This document shows, piece by piece, positions 40,602 to 50,297 of a stretch of DNA of 64,000 bases; the first letter of the stretch is position 1; each line of letters starts with the position of its first letter. This DNA comes from Candidatus Pantoea gossypiicola (lineage in GTDB: Bacteria; Pseudomonadota; Gammaproteobacteria; Enterobacterales; Enterobacteriaceae), in contig NZ_VWVM01000008.1 in the NCBI RefSeq assembly GCF_008632075.1, positions 124,001 to 188,000 of the forward strand, read 5' to 3'. The translations under genes were made by a program, and so were the position numbers. Below the pieces are notes generated by a model, which was given only the letters and a program-made list of their open reading frames with translations, was not told the DNA's origin and ran no database searches.

Positions 40602-40840
40602 CAGAACGTCCTGTGTTCGTCAGAGAAAAGGCCATGCTCGTCACTGAGCTGGTTCAGATAGTCGATAGCTGCCGCGTTTTCATGTTTCCAGCGTTCTGCT
40701 GCGAGAGATTTCAGCTCTGCGCGCACCGCTTTAGCAAGTGTCTGAGAGAAGTTAATCCCTGCTTCACGCGCTTCCAGGGCCAGTTTCGTGTCGATAGTGA
40801 CGTTGATGTTTTTCGTTGGTTTTGTGGCTACTTTACCCAT
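40601..40840 (-). CDS. ccdA: CcdA-type antitoxin
   Basis: The 79-residue antitoxin has an N-terminal ribbon-helix-helix DNA-binding part (KNINVTIDTKLALEAREAGINFSQTLAKAV) and a C-terminal toxin-binding tail with ERWKHEN and GLFSDEHRTF, close to F-plasmid CcdA (ERWKAEN, SFADENRDW). The start at 40840 follows GGAGGTTTAT. It should neutralise CcdB and, with it, repress the operon through the palindrome just upstream. Confidence 0.93.
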   Translation of the reverse strand: MGKVATKPTKNINVTIDTKLALEAREAGINFSQTLAKAVRAELKSLAAERWKHENAAAIDYLNQLSDEHGLFSDEHRTF

Positions 40841-40858
40841 ATAAACCTCCAGCGTGCG

Positions 40859-40889
40859 TATTGATGTGGGTAGACTACGCACATCAATA
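40859..40889. promoter_or_regulatory. 31-bp palindromic operator of ccdAB
   Basis: Arms TATTGATGTG (40859-40868) and CACATCAATA (40880-40889) are perfect complements. Inside them GTAG (40870-40873) and CTAC (40875-40878) continue the palindrome around a central A, so only one base pair and the centre break the symmetry. It lies 18 bases before the ccdA start and probably overlaps the promoter. Confidence 0.75.
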
Positions 40890-41085
40890 GCTCGCAAACA
40901 AGGAAAATTGAGCCCAGGCGATCGAAAAGACGTTCCTTTGTGTCTGACATTCTCTTCGCCTTAAAGCGCAGGGAATACGGGCAGAGCAGGAAAGCGGCCC
41001 GCCCCCCGGATAAAACGCTATGAGTATTTTTTGAACAACGCAAAGCATGGGTCCTGCAACCGGCCAGATTTTATCAACGATTTGA

Positions 41086-41115
41086 AACGACCCGCACTCT
41101 GGCGGGTCGTTTTTG
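41086..41115. terminator. Terminator of the uxaCBA operon
   Basis: AACGACCCGC, six-base loop, GCGGGTCGTT: a ten-base perfect stem next to the uxaA stop. A T-run follows on the plus strand (TTTTG) and a short one on the minus strand, so it may work both ways. Confidence 0.8.
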
Positions 41116-41116
41116 T

Positions 41117-42607
41117 TTAGAGCGTTACACCGCTTTTGAAAATCGCCAGCTCGCGGAAATCGTTCTTTTCGTTGTTGGTCGGCTGACCGCTGGCAATCGC
41201 CACAATACTGTCGACAAAATCTTCCAGCATCGCCTCCATGCTCATCCCCTCGATCAACCGTCCGGCATTAAAGTCGATCCAGTGCGGTTTCTTCTCCGCC
41301 AGCGGCGTGTTGGTCGCCAGCTTCACCGTCGGCACAAAACCTCCATAGGGCGTGCCGCGTCCGGTACTGAACAGCACCATGTGGCAACCGGCTCCGGCCA
41401 GCGCACTCGTAGCGACCGCATCATTGCCCGGCGCACTCAGCAGATTCAGCCCCGGCGTTTTTAACCGCTCGCCATACTTCAGCACATCGACCACCTGGCT
41501 CTGCCCCGCTTTCTGCGTACAGCCCAGCGACTTCTCCTCCAGCGTGGTGATACCGCCCGCTTTGTTGCCCGGTGAGGGGTTCTCATAGATCGGCTGCTGA
41601 TGATCGATAAAGTACTGTTTAAAGTCGTTGATCATCGCCACCGTTTTGCCGAAGGTCTCTTCGTCGCGACAGCGGCTCATCAGGATGCGTTCTGCGCCAA
41701 ACATCTCCGGCACCTCGGTCAGCACGGTGGTGCCGCCATTGGCGATCATCTGGTCTGAGAAACGCCCCAGCAACGGGTTGGCGGTGATACCAGACAAACC
41801 ATCCGAACCGCCGCACTCCAGACCAAACTTCAGCTCGCTGAGCTTGCCCGGCTCACGCCGGTCATGCCGCATTTTTTCATACAACGCATGCAGACGTTCC
41901 AGCCCGGCTTCCACTTCGTCGTCATGCTGCTGGCAGACCATAAAGTCGACCCGGTCGCTTTCAAACGCGCCGAGGGTGTCCCTGAAGGCATCGACCTGAT
42001 TGTTTTCACAGCCAAGACCAATCACCAGCACTGCGCCCGCGTTGGGATGACGCACCATATTCTGCAGCATGGTGCGGGTGTTTTCGTGGTCCTGCCCCAG
42101 CTGCGAGCAGCCGAAGGTGTGGCTGAACAGGAATGCACCGTCAATGCCTTCTGCGTCCTGGGTCTCTTTCAGAAAACGCTGCAGAATCTGACGTGCAATC
42201 CCGTTGACGCAGCCAACGGTCGGCAGGATCCACAGCTCATTGCGGATGCCGACTTCGCCACTGGCACGACGGTAGATCTGCACCTCCCGATCACCCGGCT
42301 GCGGTGGCAGCGTCGCAAAATCGGGCTGATACGCATACTGATCCAGATCGCTGAGATTAGTACGGGCGTTCTGCGAATGGATGACCTCACCGGCGGCTAC
42401 AGGCTGTGTGGCATGGGCAATCGGCAGCCCATATTTGATCACCAGCTCATCCTGCGCGATAGGCTGCAGGGCAAATTTATGCCCGCGTCCCACGGCCTGT
42501 TGCAGCGCCACGCTTAATGGCGGCAGCTCAATCGTGGTGCCCGCGTCCAGGTCACGTAACGCCACGGCGACGTTGTCGCGGGGATCAATTTTAATTGCGT
42601 CTTGCAT
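41117..42607 (-). CDS. uxaA: Altronate dehydratase
   Basis: UxaA dehydrates D-altronate to 2-keto-3-deoxy-D-gluconate, the last dedicated step of galacturonate breakdown. The 496-residue protein has the N-terminal SAF domain (residues 1-90; GRGHKFAL, YGLPIAHA) and the C-terminal UxaA domain with CVNGIARQI, GCSQLGQD, GLGCENNQ, LECGGSDGLSG and GCTQKAGQS, cysteines that fit an Fe-dependent site. Length matches E. coli (495). Third gene of uxaC-uxaB-uxaA on the minus strand. Confidence 0.97.
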   Translation of the reverse strand: MQDAIKIDPRDNVAVALRDLDAGTTIELPPLSVALQQAVGRGHKFALQPIAQDELVIKYGLPIAHATQPVAAGEVIHSQNARTNLSDLDQYAYQPDFATLPPQPGDREVQIYRRASGEVGIRNELWILPTVGCVNGIARQILQRFLKETQDAEGIDGAFLFSHTFGCSQLGQDHENTRTMLQNMVRHPNAGAVLVIGLGCENNQVDAFRDTLGAFESDRVDFMVCQQHDDEVEAGLERLHALYEKMRHDRREPGKLSELKFGLECGGSDGLSGITANPLLGRFSDQMIANGGTTVLTEVPEMFGAERILMSRCRDEETFGKTVAMINDFKQYFIDHQQPIYENPSPGNKAGGITTLEEKSLGCTQKAGQSQVVDVLKYGERLKTPGLNLLSAPGNDAVATSALAGAGCHMVLFSTGRGTPYGGFVPTVKLATNTPLAEKKPHWIDFNAGRLIEGMSMEAMLEDFVDSIVAIASGQPTNNEKNDFRELAIFKSGVTL

Positions 42608-42611
42608 AGCG

Positions 42612-44060
42612 TTATCTCAGTTGGCTCAGCGCCTCACGCATTCCGTAGGCGATGATATTTTGCAGGTGTTGGGTGAGCACCGCAGCCAGTCCGGGCTGAC
42701 GGGTTAAATCTTCGCCCCAGTGTTGCGCGTCGCTGAGCACAGCATGCACCAGCTGTTGCGGCGACATCTGGTCCGCATCAACTGCTTTCCAGGCATCAGC
42801 GTAGCGCTGTAACCACCGCGGCTCATCCTGTAATGGCCAGTTTTTTCCGGCTGACTCACCGCGGTAAAAAGCAATCAGCGCCGCCAGCGCAAAGGTGATG
42901 TGTGTCGGCCATTCGCCGGTTTGCTGATGCGCGGCAAGCAGTGGCGTCAGCAGACGGGTGCGGAACTTGGTCATGCCGTTGAGAGCAATCGATAGCAGCG
43001 CATGACGGATAAACGGATTGCGGAAGCGGCGCTGAACCGCATCGGCAAAGGCGTGCAGTTCGTTTGCGGGCAGATCCAGCGTCGGGATCACGTCGTGACG
43101 CAGCAGGTTATCGACAAATCCGGCAATGATCGGATCGGCCATTGCCTCGCCGACGCTTTCAATCCCGGCAAGATACGCCACCGGCACCATCGCGGTATGC
43201 GCACCATTGAGGATGGCCACTTTCTGCGCTTTATAGGGCGCAATATCATCCACATGCCGGATCTGTGGCGACAGCGCCGCCAGCTTCAGTTCGCTGAACA
43301 GCGCCGAAGGCCCTTGAATCACAAACTGGTAGTAGACTTCGCCCGCCACCAGATAGCGATCTTCATAACCCAGCTCACGTTGCAGCTGCTCACTTTCCGC
43401 CGGGAAGCCGGTGACAATGCGGTCCACTAACGTGTTGTAAAATGCACAGTGCTGATGGATCCAGGTTTTAAATTCGGATGGCAGATGCCAGTGGTCGGCA
43501 TAGCGCAGCACCAGCTCGCGCAGCGTGTCGCCGTTATGGTCAATCAGCTCGCACGGCACCACCAGCCAGCCCCGATCGCTGGCCCCATTGAAGTGTGAAT
43601 AGCGCCCCCACAGCAGCTGCGTCAGTTTGCCGGGAAAGCTGCTGGCGGGCTGATCGGTGAGCTGGTCTGTGCCGACAAAGGCGATGCCCGCTTCAGTGGT
43701 GTTGGAAAAGACCATACGCAGATCGGGATTACGGGCCAGCGCCATAAACTCGCCGAACTGCTGCCAGGGCTGGATTTCACGGTTAACGCTGCGGATCAGC
43801 CGTGTTTCGCTGACCTGCTCGCCCTGATCGTTTAGTCCGCGGATCAGCGTGGTGTAGAGACCATCCTGCTGATTCAGGCTGTCGCTGACTTCACGGTTGC
43901 GTGGCCGCACCACCACGATACCGGCGTCGATGCCCTGATGTTCATTCAGCCAGTCAATCTGCCAGTCGATAAAGGCGCGCAGGAAGTTGCCTTCGCCGAA
44001 CTGGATCACCCGGTCACGATAGAGTGCACCCGGAAAGTCGTGGCGGTTTAGCCTTTTCAT
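42612..44060 (-). CDS. uxaB: Tagaturonate reductase (altronate oxidoreductase)
   Basis: UxaB reduces D-tagaturonate to D-altronate with NADH. The 482-residue polyol-dehydrogenase-family protein has RVIQFGEGNFLRAFIDWQID near the N-terminus, FSNTTEAGI, and the substrate/catalytic segments PCELIDHNGD and KVAILNGAHTA. In E. coli uxaB stands apart from uxaCA; here it is between uxaC and uxaA, as in several plant-associated relatives. Its first ATG (44063) overlaps the uxaC stop; the second, MKRLNR at 44060, fits the E. coli start. Confidence 0.96.
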   Translation of the reverse strand: MKRLNRHDFPGALYRDRVIQFGEGNFLRAFIDWQIDWLNEHQGIDAGIVVVRPRNREVSDSLNQQDGLYTTLIRGLNDQGEQVSETRLIRSVNREIQPWQQFGEFMALARNPDLRMVFSNTTEAGIAFVGTDQLTDQPASSFPGKLTQLLWGRYSHFNGASDRGWLVVPCELIDHNGDTLRELVLRYADHWHLPSEFKTWIHQHCAFYNTLVDRIVTGFPAESEQLQRELGYEDRYLVAGEVYYQFVIQGPSALFSELKLAALSPQIRHVDDIAPYKAQKVAILNGAHTAMVPVAYLAGIESVGEAMADPIIAGFVDNLLRHDVIPTLDLPANELHAFADAVQRRFRNPFIRHALLSIALNGMTKFRTRLLTPLLAAHQQTGEWPTHITFALAALIAFYRGESAGKNWPLQDEPRWLQRYADAWKAVDADQMSPQQLVHAVLSDAQHWGEDLTRQPGLAAVLTQHLQNIIAYGMREALSQLR

Positions 44061-44062
44061 CA

Positions 44063-45478
44063 TCAGGCTCCCAGCTCGATGCCGAAGTAATCGCGGGCAT
44101 TGTTGAAGCAGATGTTCTGTACCATCTGGCCTAACAGCGCTTCATCGGCTGGCGCTTCACCCTGCTCCACCCAGCGGCCAATCATCTGACACAGCAGCCG
44201 ACGGAAATATTCGTGGCGGGTGTAGGAGAGGAAGCTGCGGCTGTCGGTCAGCATTCCGACGAAGCGGCTGAGCAGGCCAATCTGCGCCAGCTGCGTCATC
44301 TGACGCTGCATGCCATCCAGCTGATCGTTGAACCACCAGGCTGAACCGAACTGCATTTTGCCCGCCTGGCCTTCGCCCTGGAAGTTACCCGCCATCGTCG
44401 CCAGCACTTCGTTGTCGCGCGGATTCAGGCAGTAGAGAATGGTTTTTGGCAGCGCGTTATTGAGATTCTGCGCACCCAGCAGCCGTGCCAGCGGTTCCGC
44501 CAGCGGCTGATCGTTGATGGAATCAAAGCCCACATCCGGCCCCAGCAACTGATACTGGCGCGGATTAGTGTTGCGAAGTGCGCCAATATGATACTGCTGC
44601 ACCCAGCCACGGCGGGCATATTCGCTACCCAGCCAGACCAGTACTGCCGTTTTAAACTGGGCCGTTTCCTGCGGGTTCGGCGCGGCACCACTGCGACGAC
44701 GCGCCAGGATTGCATCCAGCGTGGCGTCATCCGCCTCGGCATAACAGACGACATCCAGCGCGTGATCGGAGACTTTACAGCCGTGATCCGCAAAGTGATC
44801 CAGCCGCTGATGCAGTGCACGGCGCAGATCGTCAAAACGCTGCACGCTGATGTCGGTCAGCTGCTCCAGCGTCGCGATCCACGGCAGGAAGGTTTCGGCT
44901 TCGATATTAAAGGCTTTATCCGGACGCCAGCTCGGCAGCACCTTGACACTGAAGCTGGCATCGTCTGCCAGCGCGCGGTGATGGCGCAGATCATCCAGGG
45001 GATCGTCGGTGGTGCCGACCATTTTCACCTTCATCTGCTGCATGATGCCGCGCGTGGTAAAGCTATCCTGTGCCAGCAGTTCATTGCAGCGATGCCAGAT
45101 GCTGTCGGCGGTTTTCTCAGAAAGCAGCGTATCGGTGATGCCGAAAGGCCGGCGTAATTCCAGATGGGTCCAGTGATAGAGCGGGTTGCCGATGGTGTGC
45201 GGCACGGTGCGAGCCCAGGCGTCAAATTTTTCACGATCGCTGGCGTTACCGGTACAGAACGCCTCAGCCACACCGTTGGCGCGCATTGCCCGCCATTTGT
45301 AGTGATCGCTCTTCAGCCAGATGTCATAAAGGTTAGCGAAACGATAATTTTCGGCAATCTGCTGCGGTGGTAAGTGGCAGTGATAGTCGAAAATCGGCTG
45401 ATCCTTTGCATAGTCGTGATAGAGACGACGGGCGAATTCGCTATCCAGTAAAAAATCCTCGGTCATGAAACGTGACAT
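44063..45478 (-). CDS. uxaC: Glucuronate/galacturonate isomerase
   Basis: UxaC isomerises D-galacturonate to D-tagaturonate (and glucuronate to fructuronate). The 471-residue protein from [22 protein letters not shown] matches E. coli UxaC (470). It has the amidohydrolase-like metal site FDYHCHLPP and the late [10 protein letters not shown] and [11 protein letters not shown]. The upstream in-frame ATG at 45523 lies inside an ExuR site and is rejected; the chosen start follows GAGGAAGCAG. First gene of the operon. Confidence 0.96.
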   Translation of the reverse strand: MSRFMTEDFLLDSEFARRLYHDYAKDQPIFDYHCHLPPQQIAENYRFANLYDIWLKSDHYKWRAMRANGVAEAFCTGNASDREKFDAWARTVPHTIGNPLYHWTHLELRRPFGITDTLLSEKTADSIWHRCNELLAQDSFTTRGIMQQMKVKMVGTTDDPLDDLRHHRALADDASFSVKVLPSWRPDKAFNIEAETFLPWIATLEQLTDISVQRFDDLRRALHQRLDHFADHGCKVSDHALDVVCYAEADDATLDAILARRRSGAAPNPQETAQFKTAVLVWLGSEYARRGWVQQYHIGALRNTNPRQYQLLGPDVGFDSINDQPLAEPLARLLGAQNLNNALPKTILYCLNPRDNEVLATMAGNFQGEGQAGKMQFGSAWWFNDQLDGMQRQMTQLAQIGLLSRFVGMLTDSRSFLSYTRHEYFRRLLCQMIGRWVEQGEAPADEALLGQMVQNICFNNARDYFGIELGA

Positions 45479-45512
45479 ACCTGCTTCCTCTTCGACTGAA
45501 CCCTGAAGGCTA

Positions 45513-45567
45513 AAAGTTATCATACCAATTTTGATGCATAACGGATTTATTTGCGATCCTGCTCACA
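45513..45567 (-). promoter_or_regulatory. uxaC promoter with ExuR operator and CRP site
   Basis: On the minus strand a CRP site TGTGA-N6-TCGCA (45552-45567, one mismatch) is followed by an ExuR-like operator with core TTGGTATGATAACTT (about 45514-45532) that contains a -10 TATGAT (45519-45524). Activation by cAMP-CRP and repression by ExuR fit the known control of uxaCA. Confidence 0.72.
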
Positions 45568-45695
45568 TAAACGGCGGTAACTGACTGCCGTTATGGACGT
45601 TTCTGTCGCCCGCAGCACGCTAAATGGCTGTCATTACGCAGGTTTCCAGTATCCCACAGCGCAGAAAGGGTTTTTGTGATGGCTCTCAACTTTTA

Positions 45696-45712
45696 AAGTT
45701 GTATAACAAGTT
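45696..45712 (+). promoter_or_regulatory. ExuR operator for exuT
   Basis: AAGTTGTATAACAAGTT, a near-perfect palindrome of the UxuR/ExuR type, about 165 bases before exuT in the uxaC-exuT divergent region. A half CRP site TTGTGAT lies just upstream (45675-45681). Confidence 0.75.
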
Positions 45713-45877
45713 AGGCTTTCGCTCCATCATGAGATCGTTAGTGACTCAGATAATGGCAAGGTCATAACAGGGTTGCTCAGACAGAACCTGCGGGCGTGAG
45801 CAGAGCTGCATCACGTGCTGTCCCGCTCCAGATAACAACAGCGGCAAAACCGCATACAGAACTGGAAGAGGTAGAGG

Positions 45878-47182
45878 ATGCGTAAGATCAAAGGGTTACG
45901 CTGGTACATGATTGGACTGGTGACACTCGGCACGGTATTAGGGTATCTGACCCGAAACACTATTGCTGTGGCGGCCCCGACATTAATGTCAGAGCTGCAT
46001 ATCACCACGCAGCAGTACTCCTACATCATTGCGGCCTATTCAGCCTGCTACACGCTGATGCAGCCGGTAGCAGGCTATGTGCTGGATCTGCTCGGCACTA
46101 AAGTCGGCTACGCGGTATTTGCCGTACTGTGGGCGATCTTCTGTGCTGCCACGGCGATGGCGGGCAGCTGGGGCGGCCTGGCTCTGGCGCGGGGTGCCGT
46201 CGGTGCGGCTGAAGCGGCGATGATCCCGGCCGGACTGAAGGCGAGCAGTGAGTGGTTTCCGGCCAAAGAGCGTTCGGTCGCGGTAGGCTACTTTAACGTC
46301 GGTTCGTCTATCGGTGCGATGCTGGCTCCACCGCTGGTCGTCTGGGCAATCGTGGCGCACAGCTGGCAGATGGCCTTTATCATGACCGGTGTGCTGAGCA
46401 TGGCGTGGGCACTCTGCTGGCTGGTGTTCTATAAGCACCCGAAACAGCAGAAGAAGCTGAGTGATGAAGAGCGCGACTATATTATCTCCGGTCAGGAAGC
46501 GCAGCATCAGACCGGCAACACCCGCAAAATGTCGGCCCTGCAGATTATCCGCAACCGCCAGTTCTGGGGCATTGCGCTGCCGCGTTTTCTGGCAGAACCG
46601 GCGTGGGGAACCTTCAACGCCTGGATTCCGCTGTTTATGTTCAAGGTGTACGGCTTCAATCTGAAAGAGATTGCGATGTTCGCCTGGATGCCGATGCTGT
46701 TTGCAGATTTTGGCTGCATCCTGGGTGGTTATCTGCCGCCGCTGTTTCAGCGCTGGTTTGGTGTTAATCTGATCGTCTCCCGCAAGATGGTGGTGACAAT
46801 GGGTGCGGTATTAATGATCGCGCCAGGCACCATCGGGCTGTTTACCAGTCCCTATGTTGCTATCGGTCTGCTGTGCATCGGCGGCTTTGCGCATCAGGCT
46901 CTCTCTGGCGCGCTGATCACCCTGTCGTCAGACGTTTTCGGCCGCAATGAAGTTGCGACCGCTAACGGCTTAACCGGCATGGCCGCCTGGACCGCCAGTA
47001 CTATGTTTGCGCTGGTTGTCGGTGCCCTGGCCGATAAGCTGGGCTTCAGCCCGCTCTTTGCCGCGCTGGCAGTGTTCGATCTGCTGGGTGCTGTCGTTAT
47101 CTGGACGGTCCTGAAAAATAAACCTGTTGCAGAGCTGAATACTGAAGCGGTTATTCCGCCAGCCAGCGCCGTTCGCAGTTAA
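45878..47182 (+). CDS. exuT: Hexuronate transporter, MFS family
   Basis: ExuT imports galacturonate and glucuronate with protons. The 434-residue protein has 12 predicted membrane segments. It shows the ACS-type MFS features R-x-N early in TM1 ([13 protein letters not shown]), [19 protein letters not shown] and [40 protein letters not shown] site precedes the ATG. It diverges from uxaCBA and is followed by its repressor gene exuR, as in E. coli. Confidence 0.96.
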   Translation: MRKIKGLRWYMIGLVTLGTVLGYLTRNTIAVAAPTLMSELHITTQQYSYIIAAYSACYTLMQPVAGYVLDLLGTKVGYAVFAVLWAIFCAATAMAGSWGGLALARGAVGAAEAAMIPAGLKASSEWFPAKERSVAVGYFNVGSSIGAMLAPPLVVWAIVAHSWQMAFIMTGVLSMAWALCWLVFYKHPKQQKKLSDEERDYIISGQEAQHQTGNTRKMSALQIIRNRQFWGIALPRFLAEPAWGTFNAWIPLFMFKVYGFNLKEIAMFAWMPMLFADFGCILGGYLPPLFQRWFGVNLIVSRKMVVTMGAVLMIAPGTIGLFTSPYVAIGLLCIGGFAHQALSGALITLSSDVFGRNEVATANGLTGMAAWTASTMFALVVGALADKLGFSPLFAALAVFDLLGAVVIWTVLKNKPVAELNTEAVIPPASAVRS

Positions 47183-47226
47183 CCCGCCGGGCTGGCTTAC
47201 ACCAGCCCATTTCCTCGCACGCCCTG

Positions 47227-47243
47227 AAGTGGTATAACAACTT
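47227..47243 (+). promoter_or_regulatory. ExuR operator for exuR
   Basis: AAGTGGTATAACAACTT, a sister of the exuT operator (13 or more of 17 positions), lies 26 bases before the exuR start. It suggests autoregulation. Confidence 0.75.
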
Positions 47244-47268
47244 ATCTGTCTGCTACCAGGATTGTGCA

Positions 47269-48045
47269 ATGGACATCACTGAATCCCGTCGACTCTATCA
47301 ACAGCTTGCCAGCGAGCTGAAAAGCCGCATTGAAACCGGGATCTACCCGGTGGGTGAAAAATTGCCTGCAGAGCGCCTGATTGCCGAAGAGATGGAAGTG
47401 AGCCGCACCGTCGTCCGCGAAGCGATCATCATGCTGGAAGTTGAAGGCTATGTTGAGGTTCGCAAAGGATCGGGCATTCATGTTATCGCCAGCCAGCAGC
47501 AGAACCGCATCGCCGCCACCAGCAGCCAGCTTGAGTTTGCCACTTTTGGTCCGTTTGAATTACTGCAGGCGCGCCAGCTGATTGAGAGTAACGTGGCGGA
47601 ATTCGCTGCCACCCAGGTAACGCGTCAGGACATTATCGATCTGATGGCGATCCAGGAAAAAGCCCGCCAGGAGGATCACTTCCGCGACTCCGAATGGGAC
47701 ATGCAGTTTCATGTGCGAATTGCACAATCCACCCAGAACAGTGCCTTAGCCGCCATCGTTGAAAAAATGTGGCTGCATCGTCTGCACAATCCCTACTGGC
47801 TTAAACTTCACGAACATATCGACCAGCGCAGCATTCTCAGCTGGTGCGACGACCACGATCAGATTCTTAAAGCCCTGATGCGTAAAGATCCCGCCGCCAG
47901 CAAACTGGCAATGTGGCAACATCTGGAAAATACTAAGCAGATGCTGTTTAACGCGACGGCGGATGATTTTGAATTTAACGTGGATCGTTACATGTTTGGT
48001 GAAAATCCGGTCATCCTGCCTGATGGGGCCAATAACGCCCGCTAA
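47269..48045 (+). CDS. exuR: GntR-family repressor of hexuronate genes
   Basis: The 258-residue protein has an N-terminal winged helix of the FadR subfamily ([45 protein letters not shown], about 27-71) and a C-terminal FCD helical domain (about 95-230) that binds the inducer, in E. coli tagaturonate/galacturonate-related. ExuR represses uxaCA, uxaB and exuT. All three likely target promoters carry matching palindromes in this window. Confidence 0.95.
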   Translation: MDITESRRLYQQLASELKSRIETGIYPVGEKLPAERLIAEEMEVSRTVVREAIIMLEVEGYVEVRKGSGIHVIASQQQNRIAATSSQLEFATFGPFELLQARQLIESNVAEFAATQVTRQDIIDLMAIQEKARQEDHFRDSEWDMQFHVRIAQSTQNSALAAIVEKMWLHRLHNPYWLKLHEHIDQRSILSWCDDHDQILKALMRKDPAASKLAMWQHLENTKQMLFNATADDFEFNVDRYMFGENPVILPDGANNAR

Positions 48046-48367
48046 AAATGCCTGAAAAGACCCTGAGATGGTCAGTTAATCTGCAATAGTGTCAGGTCAT
48101 GTAAAGCTCCTTTTTACACGCCGTTTCACAAGGTAAAACTCCTGTTTGCCAGAGAGTTTTCCTGTCTCAGACAGGCGATTTTTGTTACAGTTATCGCCCT
48201 TTTATTACCCTTTGCGACAGGGTTTTATAAAGTCGCTGATTTAACAATCAATTCTGGAAGGATCCGGAAACCCCCGCCAGGCTGCGCTCCTAAAATTTAT
48301 AACGACATGCCAGTCTGCGTTTAAGTCCCTGTGGGACATGTTTAACAATGATGTTCAGGAATGATTG
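48046..48367. other. Gap between exuR and yqjA with hairpins and GTAAA motifs
   Basis: 322 bases without a gene. A weak terminator CCTGTC/GACAGG then CGATTTTT (about 48160-48185) could end exuR. Two GTAAA motifs (48101-48105, 48133-48137) occur; E. coli yqjA is under CpxR (GTAAA repeats), but the spacing here does not fit the N5 consensus, so I only note them. Confidence 0.45.
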
Positions 48368-49042
48368 ATGGATATTTTGCAAGCGTTGCTGCATGCCCTG
48401 TGGCAACAGGACTACGAAACTCTCTCTGACCCCACGCTGGTATGGGCCATTTACGGCGTGCTGTTTATGATTTTGTTTTTAGAAAATGGTCTTCTTCCTG
48501 CCGCATTTCTGCCAGGTGACAGTCTGCTGATTCTGGTCGGCGTTCTGATTGCCAAAGGCACCATGAGTTTCCCGTTAACGATTCTGGTTCTAACCACCGG
48601 AGCCAGCCTTGGCTGCTGGGTGAGCTACATTCAGGGCCGCTGGCTGGGCAATACGCCCACGGTACAGAAATGGCTCTCTCACCTTCCCGCCCAGTATCAT
48701 CTACGCGCGCACAGTCTGTTCCATCGCCATGGTCTGTCTGCCCTGTTGATAGGCCGCTTTATCGCCTTTGTGCGAACGCTACTGCCGACCATCGCCGGGT
48801 TATCAGGCCTCAGTAATGCCCGCTTTCAGTTCTTCAACTGGGTGAGTGCTTTCCTATGGGTGGTCATTCTGACCGTTATCGGCTTTGCGCTGGGTAAAAC
48901 CCCCATTTTCCGTCGTTACGAAGATGAGATGATGTTCTTCCTGATGATGCTGCCACTGGCGCTGCTGGTCTTTGGTCTGGTGGGATCGCTGGTCGTGTTA
49001 TGGCGTAAGCGTCAGGCGAATCAGAACGGGAAAGCCGAGTAA
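48368..49042 (+). CDS. yqjA: DedA family membrane protein
   Basis: The 224-residue protein has the DedA features [21 protein letters not shown] (about 36-56) and [20 protein letters not shown] (about 131-150), including the acidic pair E37/D49 and Arg residues needed in E. coli YqjA. DedA proteins are proton-dependent and thought to flip undecaprenyl phosphate or phospholipid; YqjA with YghB is needed for cell division and alkaline growth. The ATG at 48368 follows CAGGAATGATTG. Its stop overlaps mzrA (TAATG). Confidence 0.94.
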   Translation: MDILQALLHALWQQDYETLSDPTLVWAIYGVLFMILFLENGLLPAAFLPGDSLLILVGVLIAKGTMSFPLTILVLTTGASLGCWVSYIQGRWLGNTPTVQKWLSHLPAQYHLRAHSLFHRHGLSALLIGRFIAFVRTLLPTIAGLSGLSNARFQFFNWVSAFLWVVILTVIGFALGKTPIFRRYEDEMMFFLMMLPLALLVFGLVGSLVVLWRKRQANQNGKAE

Positions 49043-49389
49043 TGAAACTGCTGCAGGCTATTCCTAAACGGTGGATACCGTGGTTGATTGCTGGCGCGCT
49101 TGCGCTGACCGCGCTTTCTGTGGTTCCTCCTCTGATGCAGCACGAGACAGTCGTGCAGATTCGGGTTTCTCATGCTGGCGCAACGCTGCCTGATGGCTTT
49201 TATCTCTATCAGCAATTAAGCGCGCAGGGTATTCGTATCAAAAGCATTACTCCTGCCGGTGACGCACTGATTATCCATTTTGACAGCGAAGAGCAGAGTC
49301 TGGCCGCACAAAAGGTATTGCGCCGCCTGTTGCCGCAGGGCTTTATCGTGGCCCAGCACGATCACGCTCAGCACCTCTCTCTGGCGTAA
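49042..49389 (+). CDS. mzrA: EnvZ/OmpR modulator MzrA
   Basis: The 115-residue protein has one N-terminal membrane segment (about 13-32) and a periplasmic domain with MPDGF-like [11 protein letters not shown] and SITP, as in E. coli MzrA (127). MzrA links the Cpx system to EnvZ by binding EnvZ in the membrane. The gene is translationally coupled to yqjA, as in E. coli. It is shorter at the C-terminus than the E. coli protein. Confidence 0.88.
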   Translation: MKLLQAIPKRWIPWLIAGALALTALSVVPPLMQHETVVQIRVSHAGATLPDGFYLYQQLSAQGIRIKSITPAGDALIIHFDSEEQSLAAQKVLRRLLPQGFIVAQHDHAQHLSLA

Positions 49390-49579
49390 TCAGCCCCTCT
49401 CTTTGCTTTCAGGCCGCCGCGACAGGATGTGGCGGTCTGAAAGGCGCTCTATCTCCCGGTCTTCTTTGAACTTTTTACTATCGATGTCTATGCTTAACTG
49501 AGAGTCGATTCTTAGCATCCGCAGGCATAACATTACGCGTATGATGAGCAATCAGGTCGCAATGGAAGGTTCAGGACCG

Positions 49580-49954
49580 ATGAAATATCAAGTATTACTG
49601 GGCGTCGCGCTGCTTTCGCTGTCGGGTTCGCTGCTGGCGGCAGAATCGCTTTGTGAACAAAAAGAGCAGGATATTCAGCGTGAAATCGGGATGGCACAGA
49701 AGCATAACAACCAGCGCCGGGTTAACGGCCTGGAGCGCGCCCTGACTGAAGTCCGGGCTGATTGCAGTGATAAAAAGCTGGAAGCGGCCCATCTGGAAAG
49801 AATTAATGCTCAGAAGCAGAAAGTGGCGGAGCGTGAGCACGCACTCAGGGAAGAGCGTGAAGAGGGCCATGACAGGGAGAAGACTGCCAGGCAACAACAA
49901 AAACTGGATGAAGCGCGCCGGGAGCTGAAAAAGTTACAGGCGGAGCCCTATTGA
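49580..49954 (+). CDS. yqjC: DUF1090 periplasmic protein
   Basis: The 124-residue protein has a signal peptide (about 1-20, LLAAESLC), then a highly charged helical region rich in Glu, Lys and Arg that should form a coiled coil. Two Cys (C24 and one near residue 62) bracket the first helix. It matches YqjC of E. coli (DUF1090), of unknown role. The start MKYQVLLG at 49580 follows CAGGACC; an upstream in-frame ATG gives no signal peptide. Confidence 0.88.
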   Translation: MKYQVLLGVALLSLSGSLLAAESLCEQKEQDIQREIGMAQKHNNQRRVNGLERALTEVRADCSDKKLEAAHLERINAQKQKVAEREHALREEREEGHDREKTARQQQKLDEARRELKKLQAEPY

Positions 49955-49989
49955 TCGGAATTAACCAACTGATGTTAAAGGAGTATTTT

Positions 49990-50295
49990 ATGTCTAAAGA
50001 CACATCATCGGAACATTTGCGTGCTGAACTGAAAAACCTTGCCGATACCCTGGAAGAAGTGCTGAGCAGCAGCACCGAAAAATCCAAAGGCGAGCTGGAT
50101 AAACTTCGCAATAAAGCGCGTGTGGCGCTGGATAGCTCTCGTGAGCGTCTGGGCGAATCAGGCGAGCGCATCGCTGCAACTACGCGCGAAGCCGCGCAGA
50201 AAGCCGAAGGCTACGTGCGTGAAAATCCATGGCATGGTGTGGGTATCGGTGCAGCGATTGGCGTCGCACTCGGCATGCTCATTTCGCGTCGCTAA
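49990..50295 (+). CDS. yqjD: ElaB/YqjD family ribosome-associated membrane protein
   Basis: The 101-residue protein (DUF883) has an amphipathic helical N-terminal part and a C-terminal glycine-zipper membrane anchor (GVGIGAAIGVALGMLISRR). E. coli YqjD sits in the inner membrane and binds stationary-phase ribosomes, under RpoS. The start at 49990 follows AAAGGAG; three upstream in-frame codons for Met are not used. yqjE follows after two bases. Confidence 0.92.
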   Translation: MSKDTSSEHLRAELKNLADTLEEVLSSSTEKSKGELDKLRNKARVALDSSRERLGESGERIAATTREAAQKAEGYVRENPWHGVGIGAAIGVALGMLISRR

Positions 50296-50297
50296 CC

